The notes beneath the pieces are model-generated. The model saw nothing but the letters and a program-made list of their open reading frames with translations. It did no database searches and was not told where the DNA came from. Below, in pieces: positions 9,001 through 19,473 of a stretch of DNA of 42,590 nucleotides. Both the position numbers and the translations under genes were made by a program. The DNA is from an uncultured Clostridium sp. (GTDB taxonomy: Bacteria; Bacillota; Clostridia; TANB77; CAG-508), in NCBI GenBank assembly GCA_948435735.1, contig CAOJGX010000009.1:1-42590 (forward strand), given 5' to 3'. Position 1 is the stretch's first letter; the number at the start of each line of letters is the position of its first letter.

Positions 9001-12000
9001 AAATATAAATTCTTCAATATATCTAGGTGGTATCCAAGTTGCTCCTAGTCTAACACTAATCTCACTTGCAGATAAATCCTTTGGTATAACACTTTCTAAT
9101 GATTTGATATTAATTTCATATTCTGGATTGTTTTCAGCAAATTCTTTAGCAATTTTTAGCTTTTCTCTGATATTTCCACTCAAATATTCATCTGCTGTAA
9201 CATATTTTTCTAACATAGGATCTTTGAATATACTGCCCTCTAAATCTTTAATAAGTTGTTCTTCTGTTTTGCCTGTAAGTTTAGACATATATTCTAAATC
9301 AACTGTTGCCCTTTCAGAAATTGATGATATTAAAGCATCTATGCTATTATCTGTTTTAGAAATTGGTGTACGAGGCTTGATAGTTCTTTTATTAAACATA
9401 TCTGCTTTTCTAACAAAATTTTTATTTTCATCTACAATTTCTAATGAACATAGTAGATAATAACTATCATCTTCAGAAAATGCTTTTTCATTTGCTCTAC
9501 TATTTATTAAACCATAGCTTTTTGTAAATTTGTCATATAAACTATTTAATTTTGCTTGTTCTCTTTTTATATCTTCGTTTGGGTAATCTTCAAGCTGAAG
9601 TTCAATTAAATTTCTAACACAATCACGAATTTCTATCATACCTTTAATTCTACTAATAGCTGTCAGAGGTAGTTCTTGATAATACATCAAACTATTCTCT
9701 CTATAATATACTTGATTATCTACTATTGTATATGAGAAATTTCTAACTGATGGATCTGCTGGAATTGTTTTTTCCTCATCTTCCAATAATTCGTCTATCT
9801 GGAAGTCGTCTATTTCTGCATTTAGATTTTCTATTGCCTCATTAAGCTGAATTTCTAAAGTTCTATCACTATATGGAATACAAGCACTTTCTTGTCCAAA
9901 TCTACCAGAAATCATTTCCATATTACCTAGTATCATCTCTGGATGTGTTATAAAATAGTTATTCATCTCTATTCCATTTTCATTTGTTCCTAAATGTATC
10001 CATTCCTCATCTATATCTGTAACTTTATCTCTTTTCTTTAGAAAAATAATATCGGTTGTAACTGTTGTTCCTGCATTTTTCTGAAATGTATCATTTGGTA
10101 ATCTAATTGCTCCTATTAGTTCAGCTCTTTGTGATATATACTTTCTAGTGCTTTCATCTTTTTTGTCCATAGTACCTTTAGAAGTTATAAATGCTATTAT
10201 TCCATTAGGTCTAACCTTATCTAAAGTTTTTGCAAAGAAATAATCGTGAAGTACAAATTTATATTTATCATACTTTTTATCATAAGGTTTTAAATCGTCA
10301 AAAGGTACATTTCCAACAGCTACATCAAAAAAAGAGTCTGGTAACTCAACATCTTGATATGCTTTTACTGCTATTGTGTTTTTCTGATATAGTTGTCTAG
10401 CAATTTCTCCAGAAATAGTATCTAATTCTATTCCATACATCTTACATTCATTTAACTGTTCTGGTAACATTCCCATAAAATTACCAACTCCGACAACTAG
10501 GCTCTAGTATATTGCCTCGTTCAAGTCCTATATTTTCTAATGCTTTATAAATTGAATTGATAACAATAGGAGGTGTATAAAATGCAGTTACAGATGATGC
10601 TCTAGCCTCTGTATATTCTTTTTCAGAAAGTAAATCTTTTAGTTCTTTATATTCATTTGACCAACTATCTTTATTAGGATCAAAAACATCAGCTAAACCT
10701 CCCCAGCCAACATATTCTGCCAATATTTCTTGTTCTTCTGGTGTTGCATATCTGTTTTCTTCAGTACATTTTTTTAGAGTTTTTATAGCCTCTATATTTC
10801 TTCTAAATTTTTCTTTTGGTGTTCCTTCTCCTAAATTATTATTAGTTATAGTATAATTATTTCTATCATTTAATGCTATTTCTGGGTGTAAATCAAAGTA
10901 TTCTATTTTATTTCTTCTTTTCTTTTTGATGTTTATTTTTATTTTATCTTCTTTTGTTTCTTCTATATTTGATTTATCTTTTTCTTCATATAAATTTGTT
11001 AATTCATTGATAAGCTCTTTCATTTTTTCTGTAAATTCATTGGTTGTATCTTCAGCATTCAATATTTCATAAAAATAATTTACAGTATCTGAAATTTTTT
11101 GTTTATCATTCAATATATCTTTAATTTCATCTAATGAAACTTCATCTATATCATAAATATCATATTGATTTACAAATTCATATAATCTTCCTTCTAAAGT
11201 GTTCTCTATATGAGGCATTTCATTAGTTTCTTCTACAATAGTAGTTTGTTCTTTTTCTTCTTGTGAAAGATTATCATTTGAACTTTTAGTATCTTTCCTA
11301 AATTTATCATTTAGAGGACTTTCTTTAACTCTCTTTTTAAATTCTTCTATTGAAAGTTCTTTGGTTAGTAAAGGGAAACTTGTATCTATTAAGGTTACTT
11401 TTTTATCATCTATTATTCTTATTTCATATTGGTCAATTCCAAGATAAATAATATCTCCATTACTAAATTCATATTCTGGCAATTTATTCTCTAATTTAAC
11501 AATAAAATCTCTTACTTGTACTGCAAGTTCATCATCATAATCTAAATCTTCAAGTGTAGATTTTAAAAATGTTATATATTCTCGTACATTATTTTCATCG
11601 TTAATATCTGCAATAATAAGTTCAATATTTTGTTCTTCAGTATTATCTAAAGGTGCATTATTAATATAACTAAAAAAATCATAATCTTTTATAAAAGATA
11701 ATAAGTTTTTAGCTAGTTCATAATCTGGATTTTCCAGTATCTCTTTTGTATTATTTGTTTCTATTTCATTTAAGTCTAACCAGTCTATATACTCATCTTT
11801 TTCATTTTCATTTAAATACTTATCTTGAGCAATAAGCTCTCCTATTCTTTTAGCAACTTTATTCCAAGCCAGTGTATATTTTTTATTAGATTTAGAATCT
11901 TCAAATGTTATTCCTTTACTATCGTGATTTTGAAAAATATTATCAACAGAGGTATGTCTTCCTCCAATTCCATATTCTTCTTTTAAAAAATCAGCATTTT

Positions 12001-13387
12001 CTTTATCTGATAAACCTTTCATAAATTGCTGATAAATTCTAAACTTACCATTTTCGAAACCACTACCTAGCTGTAAATCTTCATCAATCATTTCTTGTGT
12101 AACTAAAAAAACAGAAGTATTTTCTACTTCTGCAATGGTTTGTATTTGTTCATTTTCAGTTTGTATATCATCAATATTATTTATTTGGTTAATTTGTTCT
12201 TCTAACTGTAAATCAAGTCGTTCATTATTTGCTCCTCTGCTATCAATTTGTAATTGTTCATTAGAGCTGTCCATTTCATCTGGTCTTGAGATTTCAATTC
12301 CTCTGTTGTCCCTTCTTGTTTTGCTAATTTCTCTATTATCTGTTGTAACATCTGTGTTGCTGTTTCTTGTATATGTGTCAAATGTTCGTTCAATTTTTTG
12401 TCCATCAATAGAATTATATATTCTTCTTTCTTGTTTTCCTTTAGGTAATGAAGTCTCATTCTTGCGTATTTGCCAGTTGGTATTTTCTCCATTTCCATTA
12501 CTAGATTTGGCATATTGTAATCTCCCACTTTCGTGTATTCTATTTTCTCCATTTTCCATTCCTCCCTTACTAATTTCTTTATTATTAGAATACTCTTGTT
12601 TCTGATTTTTAACAAATGTGTGATTTATATTTCTTTCTTCTTTTTGCAAATTTATTACTGTTTTTGCAATTTCTCTTAACCCCATTTCTGCAATATCACT
12701 TGTTGCTGTTCCTATAATATTTATAATTTTATCACTATTGAAATTTTTTATATAACTAAATTCTTGTATATCAATTTCATTCCTTGCATCAATGCCACAC
12801 CTTGTCATCATCATATAGCTTACACTTGCCCAAACCGTTGGAACTAATATACTATATATTTCACTATCTGATAGATTTTCTAAAGAACTACCAGTTTTAT
12901 ATTTTTGTATAGATGTCATATAATCTTCAATATTATCAACTACCATATTGTAACTATTTACAGTTATTGCTTGTTTTAGTGTTTTTTCTTTTGTTTCTGC
13001 TCCAAAATTACTTTCAAGCATTTCAACTACTTCTTTTTCATATTCTGGTTTTATATTCCATAATTTATATTCTGTTCCTCTACTATTATGAGTATCAGAA
13101 ACATCAAATACTAAATTAAAAGGAAATTGGCTATTTTCATCTTTGGAGAATACAAAAATAAAATTTGCGTCTTTATTAACCCATCTTTTTACTTTTTTAT
13201 TCCAAACTTCCATACTTGCAACAGCTTTTGCATCTGGTCTTTGAGTATAAATTAGCACTTGATCTGCAAAATCATATTTAAAATTCCAACTACTTGTATC
13301 TAAAAAGGAAAGCCAATTTTCTTCACTTTTAGTTATTTCCTCCAATGTTTCTTTGTATCTTTTCCTAGTTTCAACAATTTTCCCCAT
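6021..13387 (-). CDS. Giant N6-adenine methylase / SNF2-type helicase (LtrC-like), two +1 frame breaks
   Basis: Reading through two CGG sites gives one protein of about 2454 residues, the usual architecture and size in clostridial conjugative elements. Residues 1-250 hold an LtrC-like N-terminal domain and about 260-400 a low-complexity linker. An N6-adenine methylase follows, with motif I EPSC-GVGNF at 960-970 and the NVPFDDL catalytic motif downstream. The SNF2/DEAD helicase has Walker [10 protein letters not shown] at about 1629-1637, DEAHNFKN, and motif VI with [11 protein letters not shown]. The C terminus is coiled coil. The start has AAAAAGGAGGGAGG. Unshifted reading stops right after each site (10481, 8479), before the methylase core and the helicase core respectively. 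An antirestriction or transfer role is known only by family association. The alternative is three separate or decayed ORFs. Confidence 0.85.
8497..8499 (-). other. CGG +1 shift site 2 in the giant gene
   Basis: Zero frame reads GAG GTA CGG TGC AGG and stops 18 bases further on. Skipping the C gives GTA GGT GCA GGA AAA ACC, the helicase Walker A (VGAGKT). The glycine is residue 1630. Confidence 0.75.
10490..10492 (-). other. CGG +1 shift site 1 in the giant gene
   Basis: Zero frame reads AGT TGT CGG AGT TGG TAA. Skipping the C gives TGT GGA GTT GGT AAT, restoring methylase motif I (SCGVGNF). The glycine is residue 966. Confidence 0.75.
12202..12552 (-). CDS. tnpV: TnpV homologue nested in the giant methylase-helicase gene
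   Basis: A 116-residue ORF on the same strand as the giant gene but in a different frame, lying in that protein's low-complexity linker. It starts at ATG 12552 behind a strong GGGAGG site. It has the features I know from transposon-encoded TnpV proteins: [17 protein letters not shown], then [15 protein letters not shown], then [17 protein letters not shown] and a final LIYS. TnpV function is unclear. Recognisable conservation in this frame plus an internal ribosome binding site argues for a real overlapping gene. The host frame also resembles the usual linker of these helicases, so both frames appear to be maintained. Confidence 0.72.
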   Translation of the reverse strand: MEKIEYTKVGDYNMPNLVMEMEKIPTGKYARMRLHYLKENKKEEYIILLMDKKLNEHLTHIQETATQMLQQIIEKLAKQEGTTEELKSQDQMKWTALMNNYKLIAEEQIMNDLIYS

Positions 13388-13405
13388 TTATAACCTCCCT
13401 CCTTT

Positions 13406-13639
13406 TTAATTTGTATCAGTAAAAAAATTTAGTAATTCTTTTTTCTCTATTGCATCTTGAACTTGCCATATTATTTCAATATCTTTCATAGTTAGTTTGC
13501 CTATATCTTCATCTTCTAACTGGTTTATTTTCTTTAAGTCTGATAATTTAACATTTAAAATATCTTTTTCAGAAGTTATATTTATAGCTTTCAGTTTTTT
13601 TAATAATTTATTTTTTTGTTTTATAGTAAATTCTGCCAT
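13406..13639 (-). CDS. Small soluble protein upstream of the giant gene, unknown
   Basis: A 77-residue lysine-rich helical protein (MAEFTIKQKNKLLKKLKAIN at the start). It has two short helix-hairpin-like stretches, ISEKDILNVKLSDLKKI-type and EDEDIGKLTMKDIEIIWQVQ, which may bind nucleic acid; this is a weak impression. It lies 18 bases before the giant gene and after the adhesin's terminator, so it probably begins a transcript unit with the methylase-helicase or is reached by read-through. Confidence 0.5.
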   Translation of the reverse strand: MAEFTIKQKNKLLKKLKAINITSEKDILNVKLSDLKKINQLEDEDIGKLTMKDIEIIWQVQDAIEKKELLNFFTDTN

Positions 13640-13652
13640 ATTACACCTACCT

Positions 13653-13685
13653 TTAAAAGAAAAGGGCAGTAATACTACTACCCTT
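13653..13685 (-). terminator. Terminator after the adhesin gene
   Basis: Minus-strand stem AAAGGG-T-AGTA pairing with TACT-G-CCCTTT, followed by TTCTTTT. It starts just after the adhesin stop at 13692. Confidence 0.6.
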
Positions 13686-13691
13686 TATTGA

Positions 13692-16600
13692 TTATATATT
13701 TCTTAATTTTTTTATTAATTTATATAAGCCATATCCTACTAAAGATAATGCAGATATTCCTGCAATTCCACCTAGTAATAATGTATTTCTGCTATCTCCT
13801 GTGTTTGGTGTTTCTATTTTTGTATTTTCAAATTCAAAAGTATAATTACCATTTTCATCTGTTCCCATAGCTTCTCTATCTATGAAAACACCTTTGTCAT
13901 TTATTTCTATTTCTACAATTCTATCTGATATTTGGTATCCATTTGGTGCTGAAACTTCTTTTATGAAGAATTTTCCATATCTTATTTCATTAAATACTAT
14001 TGTTGCATCTTCACTATTAGAATTGTATTCTTCAATTAAATTAGTACAATTTTCATCACTATAAATTCCAAATACAAAATCTTCGTATATTCTTTCTTTA
14101 GTATCTGAATCTACTTTAATTAAAGTTATATCTGTAAGAATTGGCATATCTTTCATTTCAATTTTTTGTGTTTCTTTATCATCTGTTACTGTAAATTCAA
14201 TTTCTTCTGCAATTTCATATCCGTATGGACAAGTTGTTTCAATTAATTTATAAGTTTTGTTTTCTTCTAAGTTTCTAACTTTATGAGGCTCTTTTGTAGA
14301 AGTCCATTTATCAATAGTTTCTCCTGTTTCTACATCAATTACTTCAAGTTCTGCTCCTTCTAATTCTTCTCCTGTTACTAGGTCTGTTTTTGTTATTTCA
14401 ACAATTTTATCTACCATTTCAATTTTCTGTGTTTCCTTATCATAAGAAACTGTAAACTCTATATCTGATGCTTTTACATATCCTTCAATACAAATTTCTT
14501 CGTGAAGAATATATGTTTCTCCCTCTACTAGATTTTTTATTTTATGAGGCTCTTTGCTAGAAACCCACTCATCAACAATATTATTATCTTTGTCTAATAC
14601 TTGTATAGTAGCTCCTTCAAGTTCATTTCCTGCAATATCTACTTTTGTCATTTCAACAATTTTATCAATCATTGTTACTTTTTGAATTTCATTTGTGTTT
14701 TTTACTGTAAATTCAATGTCCGTTGCTTTTACATATCCATCTACTTGTATTTCTTCAATTAAAGTATATGTTTCATCTACTAATAATCCCTCTATTTTAT
14801 GAGGTTTATCTCCAGAAACCCAAGTATCTACAACATTTCCGTCTTTATCTTTTACAGTTAAAGTTGCACCTTCAAGTTCTTTTTCTCCTGTAATGTCTGT
14901 CTTGCTAATTTCTACACAAGTAGTATAATTTTCAATATCTAATTTAACAGTATATACTTTTGTCTTTGTATCTTCTTGTGTAAATATAACATCATATATT
15001 GTTTCATCTAATGTTGCTCCATCTACTGTTGTCACTTCTTTTAAAGAATAAGCACCCATTGGTATATTTTCAACTTTCAATGTTGCATCTGATTTTAGAT
15101 TATAAGTTCCTATAACTGTACCTTTTTCATATATTATACTTCCATCTGAATAATCAATAATATCTTCAGTAGCTTTTAATTCAAATGATATTTCTGTATA
15201 GTCAATATCTTTTTCTATTAATGAAGTATCTACATCATCTCTAAAGTTCATTTCTTTATATACTTCTAAAGTTCCAGTAGGTTGTTCATTTTTAACTGTA
15301 ACAGTAATATATGCGTCATTATCTTCATCATATTCTAATGTTTCATTACTTCTATTAATTTCAAAAATACATTCCTCATCTAATTCTAGGAATCCTGTTG
15401 CAACGACTATCTCATCTACTTTATATTTTCCAGCCTCAAGCTTTGTTTCAGTATAAGCTGTTGCATTTTCATCAGTTGTCCAAGTATCAAATGTTTCTTT
15501 TCCTATTTTGCAAGAAACTCTTTCCCATTCATTTGTTTCTTCATTTAATTTATATAAAGAAAAAGTTGTGTTATTTAAAGTTACTTTTTTACCTGTTTTC
15601 TCATCAACTTTTACTAATTTTAAATAACTTTCAAAAGGTGTATCATTTTCAATTAATTCTTTTATAACACCATCACTATTTTTATCTATTGTAACATAAA
15701 ATTCTTCAACAGGATTAATTCTATCAGAAGGACAGTATGTCTCATTCACAGTATAATGTCCATAAGCTAAAAGTCCTGATATTCCGTGTCCATCTGCTCC
15801 TGTTTTAAATACTGAATACTCATCTTCAGCAAATTCGTCTAAATGTTTTAGTGCCTCGTCAAAACTTCCGTAAAAATCTACATACTTAGTTAAAATTGCA
15901 GTAAATTCTGCTCCCTCAACAGTAGGTGCAGTGGTATTAGTTACAGAAGAAATTTTTATAACTTCAAATTTTGCCTTTTGAACTCTATTTGTTAATGTTT
16001 TTTCAATAGTAATTACTTCTGTATCTTTATCTTTATATTCTAATGATATATTATGTGTTTCAGTATCTTGCAAATATCCTTCTCCTATTGATGTTTCTTT
16101 TACATAGAAATTTCCTAAAGGAATATTTTTTAATACATTTCCTTCTACAATTAAATTAGCAGATGTACTATCTGTTATAATATCAATAGTTGCAACTCCA
16201 TTATTATTAAATGTGTATGTTGCAATTTCTTCATCTTTAGAAAAATATTTTACTGTTTTAGCTACATTGTATATATCTTCTTTAGCATATAGAGTATATT
16301 CTGTTCCCTCTAATTTTGCATCTCCGTGATGTGCTGTTCCATCAACTCTATTTTCATTTCCTGTTTCAACATCTGTTTTAATAAGTTTTATCTCTCCTGT
16401 TGGCTCATTATTTTTAAATGTAATTTCAGCTGTTTCATTAAGTTTTACTTCAACTGATTTAACTGTTGTATCTAATAGATAACCTTTTGGAACTCCGTAC
16501 CTCTTTTACATAGTATGTCATAGGTGCAAGCCTTTCAAAAAAGATATTTCCATTAGAATCGGTAGTTCCTGTTCCAACTTTTTGAGTACAATTTGCATCT

Positions 16601-17577
16601 CTATATAATTCAAAAGTACAACCTGCTAATGTATCTCCATTTGCATTTGTTTTAATTAATAGAGCATTTCCATATTCTACTTGTACTGTTATAGAAAATG
16701 CTGATGGATCTACATAGTTAGAGAACATTAAATTCTGTACTGTTCCACTTGTAAATTCAAAGTACACATAGTTTGACATTGTTGAACTATTATAAGCACT
16801 TCCATTTGGCATTAATTGATATAGTCCATAATCTCTTGAGTTAAAAGTTACAGTATCTGCTGTGCAATTACTATCAACGATTATATTTAGTTCATTACTT
16901 CCTTGTGTATGATTAAATGTTATTCCATTTATAGTTTGGTTAAAAGACTGGTATGATGATAATCTTCCAGTTGTATCAGTTAATGTAGTAGTTTGTCCTA
17001 ATGTTACATTATTTGTAGTTCCATTAAAAGATGTATTTCCGTGATATAAGTTATAATATTGTTCTGTTCTTGCTGTCCAATCTGCCAAAAGTCCTGATGA
17101 CATATAATTTCCATTCCAACTATCTCTTGATGGTACTCTTGAATTGCCATCAATATTATTATGAATGTACTCCCAAACCCATTGTTGCGTACAACAAGCT
17201 GCACGAATTGCATCTGCACTGGTTGGAATATCATATCCATAATTCATTGTGTATCCAAAGTAAATCATTTCTGCTATTTTTTCATATTGTGGCAAATTAC
17301 TCTTATAATGAACTATAAAATCTCCATTATAAGTATAATCACTACCATTTGGACTGGTTTCTCCGTATTCAGTACAAAATACTAAATATCTTCCTCCATC
17401 ATAATTTGCATAATGAAGTTCGTGTCCATAATTTGCAAGACTTCCAGATATAACTCCAAATTGTGCATTTGAATTTATATCAGTTATAAAAGTTGCAAAA
17501 GCATTCATTGGTAAAAAATTAATTATGAGCAAAATTAAACTTATAATAGCCATAATTTTTTTAGATTTCATTTTCAT
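13692..17577 (-). CDS. Thioester-domain, SpaA/Cna-B repeat surface adhesin with sortase-type tail, one +1 frame break
   Basis: Skipping one C at 16497 gives a single 1294-residue wall protein. Residues 1-29 are a signal peptide. About 30-200 is a thioester domain: the cysteine is in YLVFCTEYGE and the glutamine in CTQQWVWEY, a TQxA-like motif. A series of SpaA/Cna-B isopeptide modules follows. Three near-repeats each contain KxDxxG-ELEGAxLxV, W(V/T)S-KPHK and a GY-IEFTV end. The last module has VSAPNGYQIS. The tail is TPNTG, a hydrophobic helix and LIKKLRN, a sortase-type signal with T in place of L. Such proteins attach covalently to host or partner surfaces. On a conjugative element it may aid cell contact (inference). 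Without the shift, a 372-residue secreted fragment lacking the anchor is made. Confidence 0.85.
16495..16497 (-). other. CGG +1 shift site in the adhesin
   Basis: Zero frame reads GAG GTA CGG AGT TCC and stops about 35 bases later. Skipping the C gives GTA GGA GTT CCA AAA GGT TAT, restoring the module sequence KEVGVPKGY and the open frame to the wall anchor. The glycine is residue 361. Confidence 0.75.
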
Positions 17578-17606
17578 ATTTTCTCCATTCCTTTCCTTTT
17601 TTACAC

Positions 17607-17643
17607 AAAAAAAGCCTTAACAGAGTTTACTCTTGTTAAAGCT
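17607..17643 (-). terminator. Terminator after the Cys/His-domain protein gene
   Basis: Minus-strand hairpin AGCTTTAACAAGAG-TAAA-CTCTGTTAAGGCT (small bulges) followed by seven T, just past the stop at 17662. Confidence 0.75.
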
Positions 17644-17661
17644 ATTGTAAAAAAAATTATA

Positions 17662-18276
17662 TTATTTTATTGCCCAGAAATAGAATAGACCACACGAACA
17701 TTGACTTATTTTGAATTGAACTGAAGCCCAACCTTTTGTATAATTTTCAAAAGCTTTATATGCCTCATCCCAAGTTGAATAATATCCGTGTTCATTTTGT
17801 CCATCTCCTGCAACGTGATGTTCTCCACCTGCTACACACCAGTATTCTAAATCACTTTCTGTTGGTGTTTTTGTAACTTGTGTTTCTTCTTTTGGTGTTT
17901 CTTCAACACTTGTAGTTTCTTGTCTTACAGTTGTTTCATCTTGTGTATTTTTTGATGTTTCTTTTTTTGTAGTAGATGTACTTTGTGATGAATTTGTTTT
18001 TGGAATTTCTTTTTGAACTTCTGTTTTTTCTTTTACGGTATTTGTATTTTCTTGTTCTTCTGTATTTTCAGTAACATTTTCATTTTGTTCTTGTTTTAGT
18101 TCTTCTTCTATTTGTTCCTCTTGAGTAATAGCAATTTCATTTGCTATTAAGTTTTCATCTGCCGTAACAATTTTATTATCTTGCACATTATTTGCTGTAT
18201 TAAAATCATTTATTTTGACTCCACAAATCATTGTAATAATAATACCTAAGGTTAATATTAATATTTTAATTTTCAT
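17662..18276 (-). CDS. Secreted/anchored protein with C-terminal Cys/His domain, unknown
   Basis: A 204-residue protein starting at ATG 18276 (site AAAGGAGAG), preferred over an upstream in-frame GTG. Residues 1-20 form a hydrophobic N-terminal helix (signal or membrane anchor). A Gln/Glu/Thr-rich linker of roughly 110 residues follows, typical of wall-spanning stalks. The C-terminal 60 residues form a compact aromatic domain with C-VAGGEHHVAGDG, GYYSTWDEAYKAFENYTKGW and a final QCSCGLFYFW, giving two His and three Cys that could bind metal. It lies between parB and the adhesin in the element. I recall similar tails in other clostridial elements but know no function. Confidence 0.6.
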   Translation of the reverse strand: MKIKILILTLGIIITMICGVKINDFNTANNVQDNKIVTADENLIANEIAITQEEQIEEELKQEQNENVTENTEEQENTNTVKEKTEVQKEIPKTNSSQSTSTTKKETSKNTQDETTVRQETTSVEETPKEETQVTKTPTESDLEYWCVAGGEHHVAGDGQNEHGYYSTWDEAYKAFENYTKGWASVQFKISQCSCGLFYFWAIK

Positions 18277-18462
18277 TAAAACCACTCTCCTTTGTTTTTA
18301 TTTTACAAGAATTTTTCAATCACAACAAATGTGCAATTTTTATTAGCTAATAATCAATAAACATCACTCCTTTCGCAGTATTTTATATATAATTTAATTA
18401 AAATATATATCTTTTTCAGTTAGTATATAGCTAGTATAAGGGGGTGGATTGTAAGGAGGGGG

Positions 18463-18500
18463 AATAAAAAATGTATATACAGAATATTTGTATATACAAT
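18463..18500 (-). terminator. parB terminator built from two TGTATATACA repeats
   Basis: Two copies of the 10-bp palindrome TGTATATACA separated by seven bases form a stem on the minus strand, followed by TTTTTT. It lies just past the parB stop at 18514. Because each arm is itself a palindrome, the pair could also serve as a protein site. Confidence 0.6.
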
Positions 18501-18513
18501 AATTTTCGTATTA

Positions 18514-19473
18514 CTATCTATCATATTTTTTTAATTGTTTTTCCTTTTGCCATTGCATTTGATATTTCTGCAATAATTTTTCTATAACACTTTGCATTTG
18601 TTGTACTGTATAACCTTTAGGAAAATAATCTTTTACCTTATCATATCTAAATTTTACTTGTTCTATTTGATTAGGCTTTTCTGTTGACATTATTCTGTCT
18701 ATTTCATCTTCTGACAAATTACCCTCCAAACTTAATTTTTTCATTTCTCTTGCCTGTGGATGTGATGGAAATATTTCTGTATATTCTATTGACTCAAGTA
18801 AATATTCCTGTTCCTCGCTTTTTAAGTATGAGATTTCAACTGCTGGTCTTAATTTCATTTTTTCTTCATCAACTAATTTTAATATCTCTGGTATTAGTTC
18901 AGTTAATCTTATATAGCGATATACATTATCTTTTCCATCTCCAAATTCTTCTCCTATCATTTCAGCTGTTCCTTTTTCATTTAACTTTGTCGCCACTGGC
19001 GAAGAAGTTATTAAATCATTTCTTTTTCCTTGTTTTTTTAATGCTTCTAATTTCATTTTGTATGCAAATGCTTTTTCACTTGGCAAGATTTTCTCTCTTT
19101 GTTTATTACTATCAACCATTTGTATAATAGCCTCTTCATCTGTCATATCTCTTACAATAGCTTTGATTTCTGTTATTCCTGCTAACTCACAAGCTCTTTT
19201 TCTTCTATGTCCAGAAATCATTTCATAAGTTCCATCCTCTTTTGGTCTAACTATAACAGGCAATATAACTCCGTTATCTTTAATATTTTTAACAAATTCG
19301 TCCATTTCTTCATCTTCTCTAACTTGATATGGGTGTTTAGGAAAGTTAGAGATTTTATTAACAGGAATCATTTGTACTTTTTCTAAATTTTCAGCATCTC
19401 TTTCTTCTTGAGTTGTGAAAAAATTATCTAATGTAACCTTTGGAAAGTGCATTTTTTCGTTCTCTTTCGTCAT
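18514..19473 (-). CDS. parB: ParB/Spo0J-family partition protein
   Basis: A 319-residue protein. About residues 33-120 are the ParB N-terminal CTP-binding domain: HPYQVREDEEMDEFVKNI, VILPVIVRPK and the ISGHRRKRACELAG motif. A HTH domain follows (about 125-230, with the recognition region around GEEFGDGKDNVYRYIRLTELI). The C terminus is helical and basic, for dimerisation. With ParA it should stabilise or segregate the element's circular form. The start, ATG 19473 behind GGAGGTG, lies inside parA, overlapping it by 50 bases, so the pair is translationally coupled. No parS of the TGTTTCACGTGAAACA type was seen nearby. Confidence 0.88.
   Translation of the reverse strand: MTKENEKMHFPKVTLDNFFTTQEERDAENLEKVQMIPVNKISNFPKHPYQVREDEEMDEFVKNIKDNGVILPVIVRPKEDGTYEMISGHRRKRACELAGITEIKAIVRDMTDEEAIIQMVDSNKQREKILPSEKAFAYKMKLEALKKQGKRNDLITSSPVATKLNEKGTAEMIGEEFGDGKDNVYRYIRLTELIPEILKLVDEEKMKLRPAVEISYLKSEEQEYLLESIEYTEIFPSHPQAREMKKLSLEGNLSEDEIDRIMSTEKPNQIEQVKFRYDKVKDYFPKGYTVQQMQSVIEKLLQKYQMQWQKEKQLKKYDR

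Noticed and set aside
13692-16073. A separate adhesin gene starting near 16073
   Set aside because: The frame is open upstream to 16496 and joins the signal-peptide part at the CGG site. There is no start codon with a ribosome site at 16073.
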